Source: UBA7657 sp049653045 (GTDB taxonomy: Bacteria; Pseudomonadota; Alphaproteobacteria; Micavibrionales; Micavibrionaceae). Taken from it: a DNA stretch of 18,189 bases. Positions within the stretch are counted from its first letter, which is position 1; each line of letters begins with the position of its first letter. The stretch spans positions 1 to 18,189 of the forward strand of contig JBASFN010000105.1 of the NCBI GenBank assembly GCA_049653045.1, given 5' to 3'. The position numbers and the translations under genes were made by a program. Below the pieces are notes generated by a model. That model was not told the origin of the DNA. It was given only the letters and a program-made list of their open reading frames with translations, and did not search any database. Below, piece after piece: positions 1-7,728 of the stretch.

Positions 1-1661
1 ATATTAAGCTGTTTGATTCGGGTTATAACCTGAAATGCCTGTCTGTGTTTATGGCCGTTGCCTTTGCTGCTATTGCCGCCGCAGATCCCGCGCTTGCCGC
101 AACCCAGATTGACGATATTGGTAAGAATGTTTCCAAATCCGCTCAGGAATTGCCGGGGCTGCTTGCGGCTCTTTCCTATTTGATGGCCTTGCTGTTTGCC
201 GTTACCGGTGTCCTTAAACTGAAAGAGCATGTCAGCAACCCGACCCAAGTTCCCTTAAGAACGCCCCTCATCCGTTTCTTGGTTGGTGGTGCCTTATTGG
301 CGTTGCCGATGATTTATCAGGCTATCGCCGTTTCTTTCAACGGGGGGGCCAATCCGGTTTTTGATCCGAGCGGAACGGTGTTTACAGGATTGTCCGGCCT
401 CATCGGCACGTTGGCCGGAATCATCCCTTTAAGCAACCTAAACAATATTTTTGATATCATTCAGGATTCCCTTGAAGATATTCCGGGCGTTATTTCCGTT
501 GTTGCCTATCTACTCGCCCTCCTGTTTGGCGTCAGCGGTCTGCTCCGCCTCAAAGAACATGTTGAAGACCCTGAGCGCGTTTCCCTGAAAGAGCCTGTCA
601 TTCGCCTGCTTGCTGGCGGTGCTCTTTTTGCCCTGCCTGTCATTTATGATGCCATGTTTAATCTGGTCGGCGATGCCGGAATCTGGGGTTCTATAACTTC
701 CGTTTTTGCCGCCGCAGGTATGATTTATTCGTCTTACGGCTTGAATGTCTGTAATCCCGTGGGCGGTCTGGTTGGCGGGGCGTCTATGGGCGGTGCCATG
801 TGTGGCATCTTCTTCAATGCGGGAGCCTTTCCAGCGTTCCTGACGATGCTTGCCTATATTTTTGGGCTGGTGCTGGGTGTCTGGGGCATCCTGAAGATCA
901 AGGCGCATGTCCTCAATCCGCAACAAGTTACAATCTGGGAAGGGATTTCCCGCCTGTTTGCCGGTGGATTGTTTTTTGCGCTGCCTATTGTCATTGAAGT
1001 CATGCGTAACACCGTTTCTCCGCCTGTCACGGAAGCCATCGCTACGGCGGCTCAGGTCACTGGCTTTAACGAGACAGCTCTTGCCTGCGATGGCACAACG
1101 GGCCTTGATGGTGCGCTCTATTGCTTTATGAACGATATCCTGACGCCGATGCATGTCGTCATCAATTTCTTTACGACCGTCGCCGCGTTTATTTTTGCCA
1201 TGATCGGTATTTCCCGCCTAATGAAGGGCGCACAAGACGGCGCAAGAGCACCGGGCGGCCTTGGCACCATGATGACGTTCCTGACGGCTGGCGTGCTTCT
1301 TTCCTACAATTCCCTGATGCGCGCCGCGACAGCGACATTCTCGATGGGGCTTATTGGCGGTGTTCCAATCACAGCCACCAATGGTGTCCTTCAATACACC
1401 AAAGGCATGACGGCGGCGGAAACGGCACACGCACACACGATCATCAGTGCCATTTTAAAATTTCTTATTATTGTCGGTTTAATCAGTTTTGTTCGCGGCA
1501 TATTCATTATTCGTGGAGTTGCCGAGGGAAACTCACAGTCCTCGCTCATGTCCGGCGTTACCCACATGGTAGGGGGTGCGCTGGCTGTGAACTTGGGGCC
1601 GTTAATCAATGCCGTCGAAACGACGCTTGGTATAACGACCTTTGGTATCATATTCAGCTAG
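1..1661 (+). CDS. icmC: IcmC/DotE-like T4BSS membrane protein made of repeated IcmD-type modules (5' end outside window)
   Basis: Predicted inner-membrane component of a Dot/Icm-type (type IVB) secretion or conjugation machine. Residues are counted from a GTG at 45. The protein has five similar units at about 37-94, 146-205, 262-321, 370-429 and 466-526. Each is a hydrophobic helix, a short basic turn and a second hydrophobic helix. Units 1-3 carry K-x-K-x-H-V-x-(N/D)-P in the turn and G-G-(A/L)-L/F-x-A-L-P in the second helix, as in the IcmD-like neighbour. The last unit has R-G-x-F-x-I-x-x and H-M-V-G-G-A-L-A-V-N, which I associate from memory with IcmC/DotE. Candidate starts at 45 (GTG) and 51 (ATG) lack a ribosome site. 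The frame stays open to base 1 and adds a lysine-bearing n-region to a signal peptide ending near A-L-A-A, so the true start probably lies upstream. Legionella IcmC is far shorter (about 190 aa), so this looks like a fusion or expansion. The symbol is tentative. Confidence 0.6.
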   Translation, partial: IKLFDSGYNLKCLSVFMAVAFAAIAAADPALAATQIDDIGKNVSKSAQELPGLLAALSYLMALLFAVTGVLKLKEHVSNPTQVPLRTPLIRFLVGGALLALPMIYQAIAVSFNGGANPVFDPSGTVFTGLSGLIGTLAGIIPLSNLNNIFDIIQDSLEDIPGVISVVAYLLALLFGVSGLLRLKEHVEDPERVSLKEPVIRLLAGGALFALPVIYDAMFNLVGDAGIWGSITSVFAAAGMIYSSYGLNVCNPVGGLVGGASMGGAMCGIFFNAGAFPAFLTMLAYIFGLVLGVWGILKIKAHVLNPQQVTIWEGISRLFAGGLFFALPIVIEVMRNTVSPPVTEAIATAAQVTGFNETALACDGTTGLDGALYCFMNDILTPMHVVINFFTTVAAFIFAMIGISRLMKGAQDGARAPGGLGTMMTFLTAGVLLSYNSLMRAATATFSMGLIGGVPITATNGVLQYTKGMTAAETAHAHTIISAILKFLIIVGLISFVRGIFIIRGVAEGNSQSSLMSGVTHMVGGALAVNLGPLINAVETTLGITTFGIIFS

Positions 1662-1721
1662 CATCGTGATGATGGTGGTCGGGTATATTGTTTTAACGTG
1701 AACTCTAACTCTCTCTTTGAG

Positions 1722-1727
1722 AAAGGA
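1722..1727 (+). promoter_or_regulatory. Ribosome binding site that sets the icmD-like start
   Basis: AAAGGA lies 7 bases before the ATG at 1735. It favours that ATG over an in-frame TTG at 1717, which would place the Shine-Dalgarno sequence inside the gene. Starting at 1735 also gives a clean signal peptide. Confidence 0.5.
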
Positions 1728-1734
1728 ACTTACA

Positions 1735-2121
1735 ATGTCACTTTTCAAAAACTCATACTACAAAATGGGCGCAGCCTTCACGCTTGGCATGATTGCAACC
1801 CCAGATGCGGCACATGCTGCCGCTAACGACTTCAGCAAAATCGCCTTTAACATCTCAAAGTCGATTCAGGATCTTCCTGGTCTTCTTGCTGCTCTGTCTT
1901 ACCTGTTCGGCGTTCTGCTGGCGGTTCTTGGTATTATGAAGATCAAGGATCACGTCGAGAACCCCTCCAACACGCCTCTTAAAGACGGCGCAATCCGTCT
2001 GCTGGCTGGTGGAGCTCTGTTTACCATTCCGATCATCAGCGAAGCCATGTTCTTGACGACTGGCCAAGGTGCTGCTCAGGAAGCGGCGAAACTGAAGAAG
2101 GCCGTATTTACGACCCTCTAA
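1735..2121 (+). CDS. icmD: IcmD/DotP-like small T4BSS inner-membrane protein
   Basis: A 128-residue secreted or membrane protein with a signal peptide at about 1-29 (ending A-H-A-A-A). One hairpin module follows: helix 1 at about 48-69, turn K-I-K-D-H-V-E-N-P at 69-77, helix 2 at about 86-106 with A-G-G-A-L-F-T-I-P. Legionella IcmD/DotP is of similar length (about 130 aa) and has the same K-x-K-x-H-x-x-N-P turn as I recall it. The module closely resembles the first unit of the upstream protein, sharing the stretch L-P-G-L-L-A-A-L-S-Y, so the two arose by duplication. Its position directly before an icmJ-like gene matches the Legionella icmC-D-J-B order. The stop overlaps the next start (TAATG), which suggests translational coupling. 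The exact role of IcmD in the T4BSS is not well defined; it is regarded as an inner-membrane component. Confidence 0.75.
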   Translation: MSLFKNSYYKMGAAFTLGMIATPDAAHAAANDFSKIAFNISKSIQDLPGLLAALSYLFGVLLAVLGIMKIKDHVENPSNTPLKDGAIRLLAGGALFTIPIISEAMFLTTGQGAAQEAAKLKKAVFTTL

Positions 2122-2861
2122 TGAACGGTTTTTTACCCATTACACTTGGTGTCAGCCGCCCGATCCCCTTAAAGGCGGCGGCGGATACAAAAGGAAAAAA
2201 GAGCGGAGCCGGTTCAACCGGCTCCGTCTCTCCTTCTGACAAAAAAATATCGCCAGAACTAAAAACCCGTATCCTTGAGAGAGATTCCTATGGTTGTCGG
2301 TATTGCGGATTTACGGCGCGAAAATATCAAGAAATTAATTTTCTTAATGGCAACAAGCGTGATCTGAATGAAAAAAATCTCGTCACTGCCTGTATCTTTT
2401 GCCAGCAATGTTTTCTTCTCGATGAGGTCAATGTCATGCGTTCGGGTGTCCTTTTATGGCTGCCCGAGATCGAACAGGCGCAACTGAGCCATATGGCGCG
2501 GGCTATCTATGTCGCCCGCATTTCCCAAGGCCCGGCGGCGGATGCAGCGCGTAAATCGCTGGATGTCTTGATGGCGCGGCGGGAAGAAGCCAAAAAACGA
2601 ATCAGCACCGATAATCCCTATATCCTCGCAACCGTTCTTCAAGATTATCTTGGGGGTGGTCACTATGAAATGCGTGATAAAAAATTAAAGGGCATCCGGC
2701 TTTTCCCGCTTGATCGCCGCATTATCAAAGAGGCAGACCTTGAATTTAACCAATTTCCGCAAATCCTGGCTTATTGGCGCTCCAAAGACGGGCCGTTTGG
2801 CAACAAACCTCCGGCGCAATGGCTTGCTATCTATAAGGGGCTTATGGATAAAGCTGCTTAA
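2121..2861 (+). CDS. icmJ: IcmJ/DotN-like HNH-fold zinc protein of the T4BSS coupling complex
   Basis: 246 residues. The core begins near 44 (S-P-E-L-K-x-R-I-L-E-R-D) and has two CxxC pairs, C59-R-Y-C62 and C91-I-F-C94, with an extra C97. This is the Cys4 zinc site of HNH-like proteins. After it comes L-L-W-L-P-E (111-116), similar to a motif I recall in IcmJ. In Legionella, DotN/IcmJ adopts an HNH-like fold without known nuclease function and is part of the type IV coupling complex with DotL. Its place between an icmD-like and an icmB-like gene makes a restriction-type HNH nuclease much less likely. Residues 18-42 form a low-complexity linker rich in A, K, G and S, encoded by DNA containing a strong palindrome at 2204-2226. 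I see no alternative in-frame start between that palindrome and the core, so the ATG at 2121 is kept. It overlaps the icmD stop by one base. Legionella IcmJ is about 208 aa, so this one is longer by roughly the linker. Confidence 0.75.
   Translation: MNGFLPITLGVSRPIPLKAAADTKGKKSGAGSTGSVSPSDKKISPELKTRILERDSYGCRYCGFTARKYQEINFLNGNKRDLNEKNLVTACIFCQQCFLLDEVNVMRSGVLLWLPEIEQAQLSHMARAIYVARISQGPAADAARKSLDVLMARREEAKKRISTDNPYILATVLQDYLGGGHYEMRDKKLKGIRLFPLDRRIIKEADLEFNQFPQILAYWRSKDGPFGNKPPAQWLAIYKGLMDKAA
2204..2226 (+). repeat. GC-rich perfect inverted repeat (terminator-like hairpin) inside icmJ
   Basis: Arms CGGAGCCGGTT (2204-2214) and AACCGGCTCCG (2216-2226) are perfect reverse complements around one central C. 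As RNA this would form at least a 9-bp GC-rich stem with a small loop. It is preceded by an A-rich stretch (2190-2200) and followed by a pyrimidine run TCTCTCCTTCT, but not by a clean T-run. It lies in frame within the low-complexity linker of the IcmJ-like protein, so it could act as an internal terminator or attenuator, or as an RNA stability element. Confidence 0.6.
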
Positions 2862-2915
2862 ATTTACAATCCCCCTATTCCTTCTTTGTAAACTTTTTCA
2901 AAACACGTTTAGACC

Positions 2916-2943
2916 TTGTACCAAAATCATAATCACGTAAAAT
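2916..2943 (+). promoter_or_regulatory. Possible promoter upstream of icmB
   Basis: TTGTAC (2916-2921) and TAAAAT (2938-2943) are separated by 16 bases in the 122-base gap between icmJ and icmB, about 40 bases before the icmB start. The match to a sigma70-type promoter is moderate and the region is AT-rich, so a chance match is possible. Confidence 0.3.
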
Positions 2944-2965
2944 ATCTGTATATTTTCTTGTGATT
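2931..2965. repeat. AT-rich two-part dyad upstream of icmB
   Basis: Outer arms AATCAC (2931-2936) and GTGATT (2960-2965) enclose inner arms AAAATAT (2939-2945) and ATATTTT (2950-2956) around a 4-base centre. Both pairs are perfect complements, with a one-base asymmetry between them. The dyad overlaps the possible -10 element and no T-run follows, so an operator or mRNA leader hairpin is more likely than a terminator. Confidence 0.5.
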
Positions 2966-2983
2966 TAACTGAAAAGATCGCCT

Positions 2984-5900
2984 ATGAATTTTCTGCAAAA
3001 ACTTCTTGTCCCTTTTCAAAAAGGTTTCCGCCAGTCTGTCTCGTCTTTTATTCGCCTTGAAACGGCGGATGATGACATAACTATTGTTTCAACGGACGGG
3101 TCGCTAGTTACCTACATTAAGATTGAGGGAAGCAGGCAGATCATTGGAGAGGAAGAATATATAAAGATTTATGAAGGCACCACGATCAAAATCGGGGCGC
3201 GATTCGACAGGCTCGGTCATGCTCTGCAAACCTATTTTTCCCGTGACCCTTACCGCATCCGCGAACAACTGACCGACTTGATACGGCCTAGTCGACAGGC
3301 CGCCAATAATATTGGGCTGGAACTGGAAGATCTTTTTTCCGAGCGACTTCGCAATCTTGAGCGATACTGCACTTACGAAGAATCTTATTTCGTTTTGTGG
3401 ACGCGCCCTTCCTCCATGAGTAAAAATGAGCAGGTTCGCTCTACAAAAGAATCAAGAGAAAAAGCAAAAAAATGGCTTAATGCACCGTTTGCACAGTACC
3501 CGCTTGCGGCTAACGAAGGTCTCAGATCACGGCATAAAAGTTTTGTCACGGCCGTATCTTCGGCCATGGATGAACTTGGCATTCGCTGCACCGTCCTTGA
3601 AGTCCATGACGCGCTTCGCGCCGTGCGCGGCAACTTATTTCCCGATCACAGCCATGCAAAATGGCGGCCGTGCCTGCCGGGCGATCCGATTCCACCGCGC
3701 ATGCCGACAAGCAAGGTTGATCTTTCCGATTTGTTGTGGCCCAGCATAGCCAACCAGATTAGTGCCGCCGATGCCACTGTTCTTGGCAAATCCGTCGTTC
3801 GTATCGGCAATATGTTCTGGGCGGGCGGCGATATGACCCTGGGGCCGATGGATGCCACCGCATTTCCTGTTCTCCTTAATCGTCTTGTTGAAGCTGATAT
3901 TCCATTCCGTATTTCTTTCCTGATTGAAGGCGGCGGTATTTATGCAACATCTTTCAGGACTTTTATTGCCACAATCATGGGGCCAACCAACGCAGCCAAT
4001 AAACAAATTAAATATTCTCTTGAAGGTCTTCAATTGATGGCGCGTAGCGAGCCTGTTGTTCGTATGCGTGTTTCGTTTGCGACATGGTGTCGATTCGACC
4101 AGAGAAACGAAATTATGAACCAGCTATCCGTCATGCTTCAGGCGATTGAAAGTTGGGGCTATTGTCAGGTCAGCGAGTTTTCAGGCGACCCGCTTGATTG
4201 CGTCATGTCCTCGGCGATGGGTATTCACTGCGGCGGTACGGCTCCAACCGGTATCGCTCCCATGGTGGAAATGATGAAGCTTTTCCCGTGGCAAAGACCG
4301 TCCAGTCCGTTTGATTCCGGTTCCATGATTTTTAGAACTCCTGACGGGAAAGTATGGCCTTATCAAACTGGAACCAATGTTACCACCACTTGGTTCGATC
4401 TGATTTTTGCCCAGCCGGGTGCCGGTAAATCGGTCTTGTTAAACTCTCTTAATCTTAGCACTTGTGTTAGCCCGGGTTTATCAAGACTTCCCTATGTCGC
4501 TGTTATTGATATTGGCCCTTCTTCATCAGGACTTATCTCCATGATCCGGGAGGCTCTGCCTCTCGATAGGCAACAGGAAGCCGCTTGTTATCGTCTGCAA
4601 ATGGCGCACCGCTTTGCAATCAATCCTTTCGATACCCAGCTTGGATGCCGTTATCCGCTTCCCGATGAGCGTAGCTATCTTGTTGAACTTTTAACCCTGC
4701 TCTGCACACCGCCCGGATTTGAAAAACCTTATGACGGGATGCAGCAGCTTTGCGGTCTTGTTGTTGATGAAATGTATCGCTGGCGTCACGATAACGCCGC
4801 CAATGCCGAACCAAGGCCTTATCTCCCGCGGCTTGATTCAGAAGTCGATGAGGCTCTTCAGAAGTTTAATGTTCACTTGCCTGCCGACCCTTATTGGTGG
4901 GATGTCGTCGATAAAATGTATGAACTGGAGCAGCATCATATTGCCTATATTGCACAGCGTCACGCATCACCGACATTGAATGATTCCATCACGGCGTCTC
5001 GTCGCCCCCAGATTAGGTCTCTTTTGGAAGAAACGGCTGTTGGATTCAGCTCGGAAACAGTTATCAGTGCTTTTGAGCGCATGATTACATCGTCTATCCG
5101 TGAGTTTCCCATTTTATCCACCGTTACACAGTTTGACATCGCTAATGCCCGCGTTTGCTCTCTCGACCTTATGGACGTTGCGCCGCAAGGGGACGAATCG
5201 GCGGACAGGCAAACAGCTATCATGTATATGTTGGCGCGCCATGCCTTGGTACGCAGCTGGTGGATCGGCAAGGAAGCCCTAACCCATATTCCAGAGAAGT
5301 ACAAACCGTACCATGAACTCAGGCTTCAGGACATTAGCGAAATTCCGAAGAGACTTTGCTATGACGAATTTCACCGCACAAGCCGTTCGCCTTCTGTCCG
5401 GAATCAGGTTGTCCGAGATGTCCGGGAAGGCCGTAAACGCGGCGTACAGATTGTTCTTACGTCGCAGCTCCTTGATGACTTTTCAAAGGACATGGTCGAT
5501 CTTGCGACAGGTGTCTGGATTCTTGGAACGGCCATTTCCGATAAGGCCGTTGATGATGTCCAACAACGCTTCGGTTTGTCGGCAACTGCGCGGTATATCA
5601 TCCGTAACAAACTGACCGGACCAAAATCCATTGGCGCCCCTGCTCTTCTCGTTCTAGGAACAACAGAGGGACGATATGAACAGCATCTTTATAACACTCT
5701 TGGGCCTATCGAGCTCTGGGCGCTTTCAACGTCGATGGAAGATGTTGCCATTCGTAACCGTTTGTATGTAAAACTCGGGGCAGGACGAGCGCGACAAATG
5801 CTGGCTTCTGCATTCCCAGGCGGGAGTGCTAGAGGTGAAATACGCCGCAGGGTTCTTGCCAAAGGCGAGATCGGCGATACGCGCAGTGCTCTTATCAGTG

Positions 5901-5995
5901 CCGTCATCGATGAGATTATTGAGGAGTTGATTACAACAAGCAAGCAATCGTTGCGGCAGGAAACAAGCGGACGCGTTAAGGTTGTTACAACATGA
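2984..5995 (+). CDS. icmB: IcmB/DotO-like T4BSS ATPase
   Basis: A 1003-residue cytoplasmic ATPase of the VirB4/TraU/DotO type, expected to energise the type IVB machine at the inner membrane. Legionella DotO/IcmB is almost the same length (about 1009 aa). Walker A is A-Q-P-G-A-G-K-S at 476-483. Walker B is hydrophobic-C-Y-D-E with D794 and E795, in the P-K-R-L-C-Y-D-E-F-H-R context typical of this ATPase group. A later R-x-G-V-Q-I-V-L-T-S-Q segment fits the sensor strand of VirB4-like enzymes. The N-terminal half (about 1-440) has no clear motif, as expected for the membrane-docking part. The ATG at 2984 follows a 122-base gap that contains a possible promoter and a dyad, so icmB may have its own transcriptional input. 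The preceding ribosome site is weak. The TGA stop overlaps the next ATG (ATGA, 5992-5995). Both catalytic motifs are intact, so an active enzyme is expected. Confidence 0.85.
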   Translation: MNFLQKLLVPFQKGFRQSVSSFIRLETADDDITIVSTDGSLVTYIKIEGSRQIIGEEEYIKIYEGTTIKIGARFDRLGHALQTYFSRDPYRIREQLTDLIRPSRQAANNIGLELEDLFSERLRNLERYCTYEESYFVLWTRPSSMSKNEQVRSTKESREKAKKWLNAPFAQYPLAANEGLRSRHKSFVTAVSSAMDELGIRCTVLEVHDALRAVRGNLFPDHSHAKWRPCLPGDPIPPRMPTSKVDLSDLLWPSIANQISAADATVLGKSVVRIGNMFWAGGDMTLGPMDATAFPVLLNRLVEADIPFRISFLIEGGGIYATSFRTFIATIMGPTNAANKQIKYSLEGLQLMARSEPVVRMRVSFATWCRFDQRNEIMNQLSVMLQAIESWGYCQVSEFSGDPLDCVMSSAMGIHCGGTAPTGIAPMVEMMKLFPWQRPSSPFDSGSMIFRTPDGKVWPYQTGTNVTTTWFDLIFAQPGAGKSVLLNSLNLSTCVSPGLSRLPYVAVIDIGPSSSGLISMIREALPLDRQQEAACYRLQMAHRFAINPFDTQLGCRYPLPDERSYLVELLTLLCTPPGFEKPYDGMQQLCGLVVDEMYRWRHDNAANAEPRPYLPRLDSEVDEALQKFNVHLPADPYWWDVVDKMYELEQHHIAYIAQRHASPTLNDSITASRRPQIRSLLEETAVGFSSETVISAFERMITSSIREFPILSTVTQFDIANARVCSLDLMDVAPQGDESADRQTAIMYMLARHALVRSWWIGKEALTHIPEKYKPYHELRLQDISEIPKRLCYDEFHRTSRSPSVRNQVVRDVREGRKRGVQIVLTSQLLDDFSKDMVDLATGVWILGTAISDKAVDDVQQRFGLSATARYIIRNKLTGPKSIGAPALLVLGTTEGRYEQHLYNTLGPIELWALSTSMEDVAIRNRLYVKLGAGRARQMLASAFPGGSARGEIRRRVLAKGEIGDTRSALISAVIDEIIEELITTSKQSLRQETSGRVKVVTT

Positions 5996-6678
5996 CCGAC
6001 GGCGAAGAGATTGGAATTACAGAATCGCCAATAACGGACGGGGCTGAAAAAAACCCCTCCAATCGATCCCCTTTTGCCGAATTTCTAGGCCGGGGGACTA
6101 AAAATAAAAAACAAACCCAACTTAAAAGCCAGATCGACGAGCAAATCGACATCGCTCTTGCGAAAAGTGCGCTGCAGGAGAAAAAAACAAAGAAAAGAAA
6201 AGTTCGTTTTAAGCTAGCACTTTATGCTGCGGGCTTTGTTGTTTTATCGTTTATCACGTATAAGCTCTTTAAACCCTATGAAGGAGGAATGGCTTTTGGC
6301 GTGTGTAAGGTGTTCCTTGAAAATTCCGTGCGGTATCCCGATTATTTGAGACTCAGCACGGTTGAGGATTTTGAAACATCGGTTCGCATTTGGTACACGC
6401 AGGTCGATGCCTTTGGTTCTTACCGAATGGAACCGATCCAGTGCTACTTTAAGCAAGATCCCGTGAGAGGCACTATTCTTGAAAAAGTATTGGTCAATCG
6501 GCGCGAGGTTAGTCAAAAAACCGTTGATTCTTTTAACAATGTTATACCAACGATCGTCGCCTATCCGCCCGATCTAACACTTCCCAGTCCCTTGGCCGAC
6601 AGCCTTGAAGGCATGGATATTCAAACGCAAAAATTCAGAAAACCCACGCATCTTCTCGGGCAATTCGGCAGAAAATAA
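5992..6678 (+). CDS. Unrecognised single-pass membrane protein, last gene of the T4BSS cluster
   Basis: 228 residues; I cannot name the family. Residues 1-74 are hydrophilic and probably cytoplasmic, with a charged helical stretch (about 41-74) ending in a basic cluster K-K-T-K-K-R-K. One membrane helix follows at about 75-92. The remaining 135 residues should be periplasmic and contain two cysteines (C105, C151) that could pair in a disulfide. Recognisable blocks are G-V-C-K-V-F-L-E at 103-110, R-Y-P-D-Y-L-R-L-S and V-D-A-F-G-S-Y-R-M-E. The start codon overlaps the icmB stop (ATGA), so translation is probably coupled and a role in the same machine is likely. The layout resembles bitopic T4SS parts such as DotI/IcmL, but I see no sequence match. 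In Legionella icmF follows icmB; this protein is much smaller and is not IcmF. Confidence 0.7.
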   Translation: MTDGEEIGITESPITDGAEKNPSNRSPFAEFLGRGTKNKKQTQLKSQIDEQIDIALAKSALQEKKTKKRKVRFKLALYAAGFVVLSFITYKLFKPYEGGMAFGVCKVFLENSVRYPDYLRLSTVEDFETSVRIWYTQVDAFGSYRMEPIQCYFKQDPVRGTILEKVLVNRREVSQKTVDSFNNVIPTIVAYPPDLTLPSPLADSLEGMDIQTQKFRKPTHLLGQFGRK

Positions 6679-6687
6679 TCGGCACAT

Positions 6688-7728
6688 ATGAAGTATAAAA
6701 AACTTGGACGCACGGGTCTTGATGTCAGCCTGATCGGACTGGGAACTATGACGTGGGGGCGACAGAATACGGAGCTTGAGGGTCACGCGCAGATGGATTA
6801 TGCCGTCTCTCGCGGGATCAATTTTTTTGATACGGCGGAAATGTACGCGGTACCGCCAAACGCCGAGACTTACGGCAAGACGGAAAGCATTATCGGCACA
6901 TGGTTTTCAGCCCGTAAAAACAGGGACAAAATCATCCTGGCGACAAAGGTCGCGGGGCCGGGGTTGCCATGGGTGCGCGGCGGCGATTATAAAATAGACA
7001 GGGACAATATATTAAGTGCCGTTGAGGGGAGTTTAAAACGACTGCAAACCGATTACATCGATCTCTACCAGCTTCACTGGCCGAACCGCGAGACATATCA
7101 TTTCGGCAATTACTGGCGGTACAGCCCGGATTCTGACGCGGGTGAAGAAGAGAGGAATTTTATCGAGGGTCTTGAAACGCTGGCCGGACTTGTGAAGGCC
7201 GGGAAAATCCGTCATGTCGGTTTGTCCAATGAAACCGCATGGGGCATGATGAAATACTTACGCCTGTCGGAGGAGCGCGGGTTGCCGCGCATGGCGTCGA
7301 TCCAGAATGAATATTCGCTGATCTGCCGCCGCTTCGATCACGATATGGCGGAGATCGCACAGTTCGAAGATTGCGGGTTGCTTGCGTGGTCGCCCCTTTC
7401 ACGCGGGATTTTAAGCGGGAAATACCTGAACGGCGCAAGACCTCAGGGAGCGCGGCTTTCCATTGAAACACGGCATGAACACCGCGACGCGCCGGGAACA
7501 AATGCCGCCGTGCAATCCTATCTAGATGTCGCCAAGAAACACGGGCTGAATGTGTGCCAGATGGCACTGGCTTTTGTGAATGCCAAGCCCTTTGTCACGT
7601 CCAACCTGATCGGCGCGACGACGATGGAGCAACTGAAAACGAATATCGATTCTGTGGATGTGGAATTATCGGAGGATGTTCTGGCGGATATTGAGAAGGT
7701 TAGGCGGTTGTATCCGGTTCCTTATTGA
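6688..7728 (+). CDS. tas: Tas-type NADP(H)-dependent aldo/keto reductase
   Basis: 346 residues, the usual length for Tas-like aldo/keto reductases, which reduce carbonyl compounds with NADPH on a TIM barrel. The N-terminus K-Y-K-K-L-G-R-T-G-L-D-V-S and the catalytic tetrad are visible: D48 and Y53 in F-F-D-T-A-E-M-Y, K87 in L-A-T-K-V, and H130 in L-Y-Q-L-H-W-P. W-S-P-L-S-R-G-I-L-S-G-K-Y is the conserved cofactor-side segment. The C-terminal I-G-A-T-T-M-E-Q-L-K-T-N contributes to the NADP site. The physiological substrate of this branch is unclear. The gene starts 9 bases after the preceding stop with no obvious ribosome site, so it may be read from the same transcript, but nothing ties it to secretion. 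Its 3' end overlaps the opposing mltA gene by 7 bases. Confidence 0.9.
   Translation: MKYKKLGRTGLDVSLIGLGTMTWGRQNTELEGHAQMDYAVSRGINFFDTAEMYAVPPNAETYGKTESIIGTWFSARKNRDKIILATKVAGPGLPWVRGGDYKIDRDNILSAVEGSLKRLQTDYIDLYQLHWPNRETYHFGNYWRYSPDSDAGEEERNFIEGLETLAGLVKAGKIRHVGLSNETAWGMMKYLRLSEERGLPRMASIQNEYSLICRRFDHDMAEIAQFEDCGLLAWSPLSRGILSGKYLNGARPQGARLSIETRHEHRDAPGTNAAVQSYLDVAKKHGLNVCQMALAFVNAKPFVTSNLIGATTMEQLKTNIDSVDVELSEDVLADIEKVRRLYPVPY

Noticed and set aside
510..1154. A 214-codon minus-strand open frame inside the icmC-like gene
   Set aside because: It is antisense to a well-supported membrane protein, is rich in R, Q, H and K as expected from reversed hydrophobic codons, and has no motif.
2121..2861. 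A restriction-type or homing HNH endonuclease
   Set aside because: The CxxC pairs alone would allow it, but the place between icmD and icmB, the L-P-E segment and the length fit IcmJ/DotN much better.
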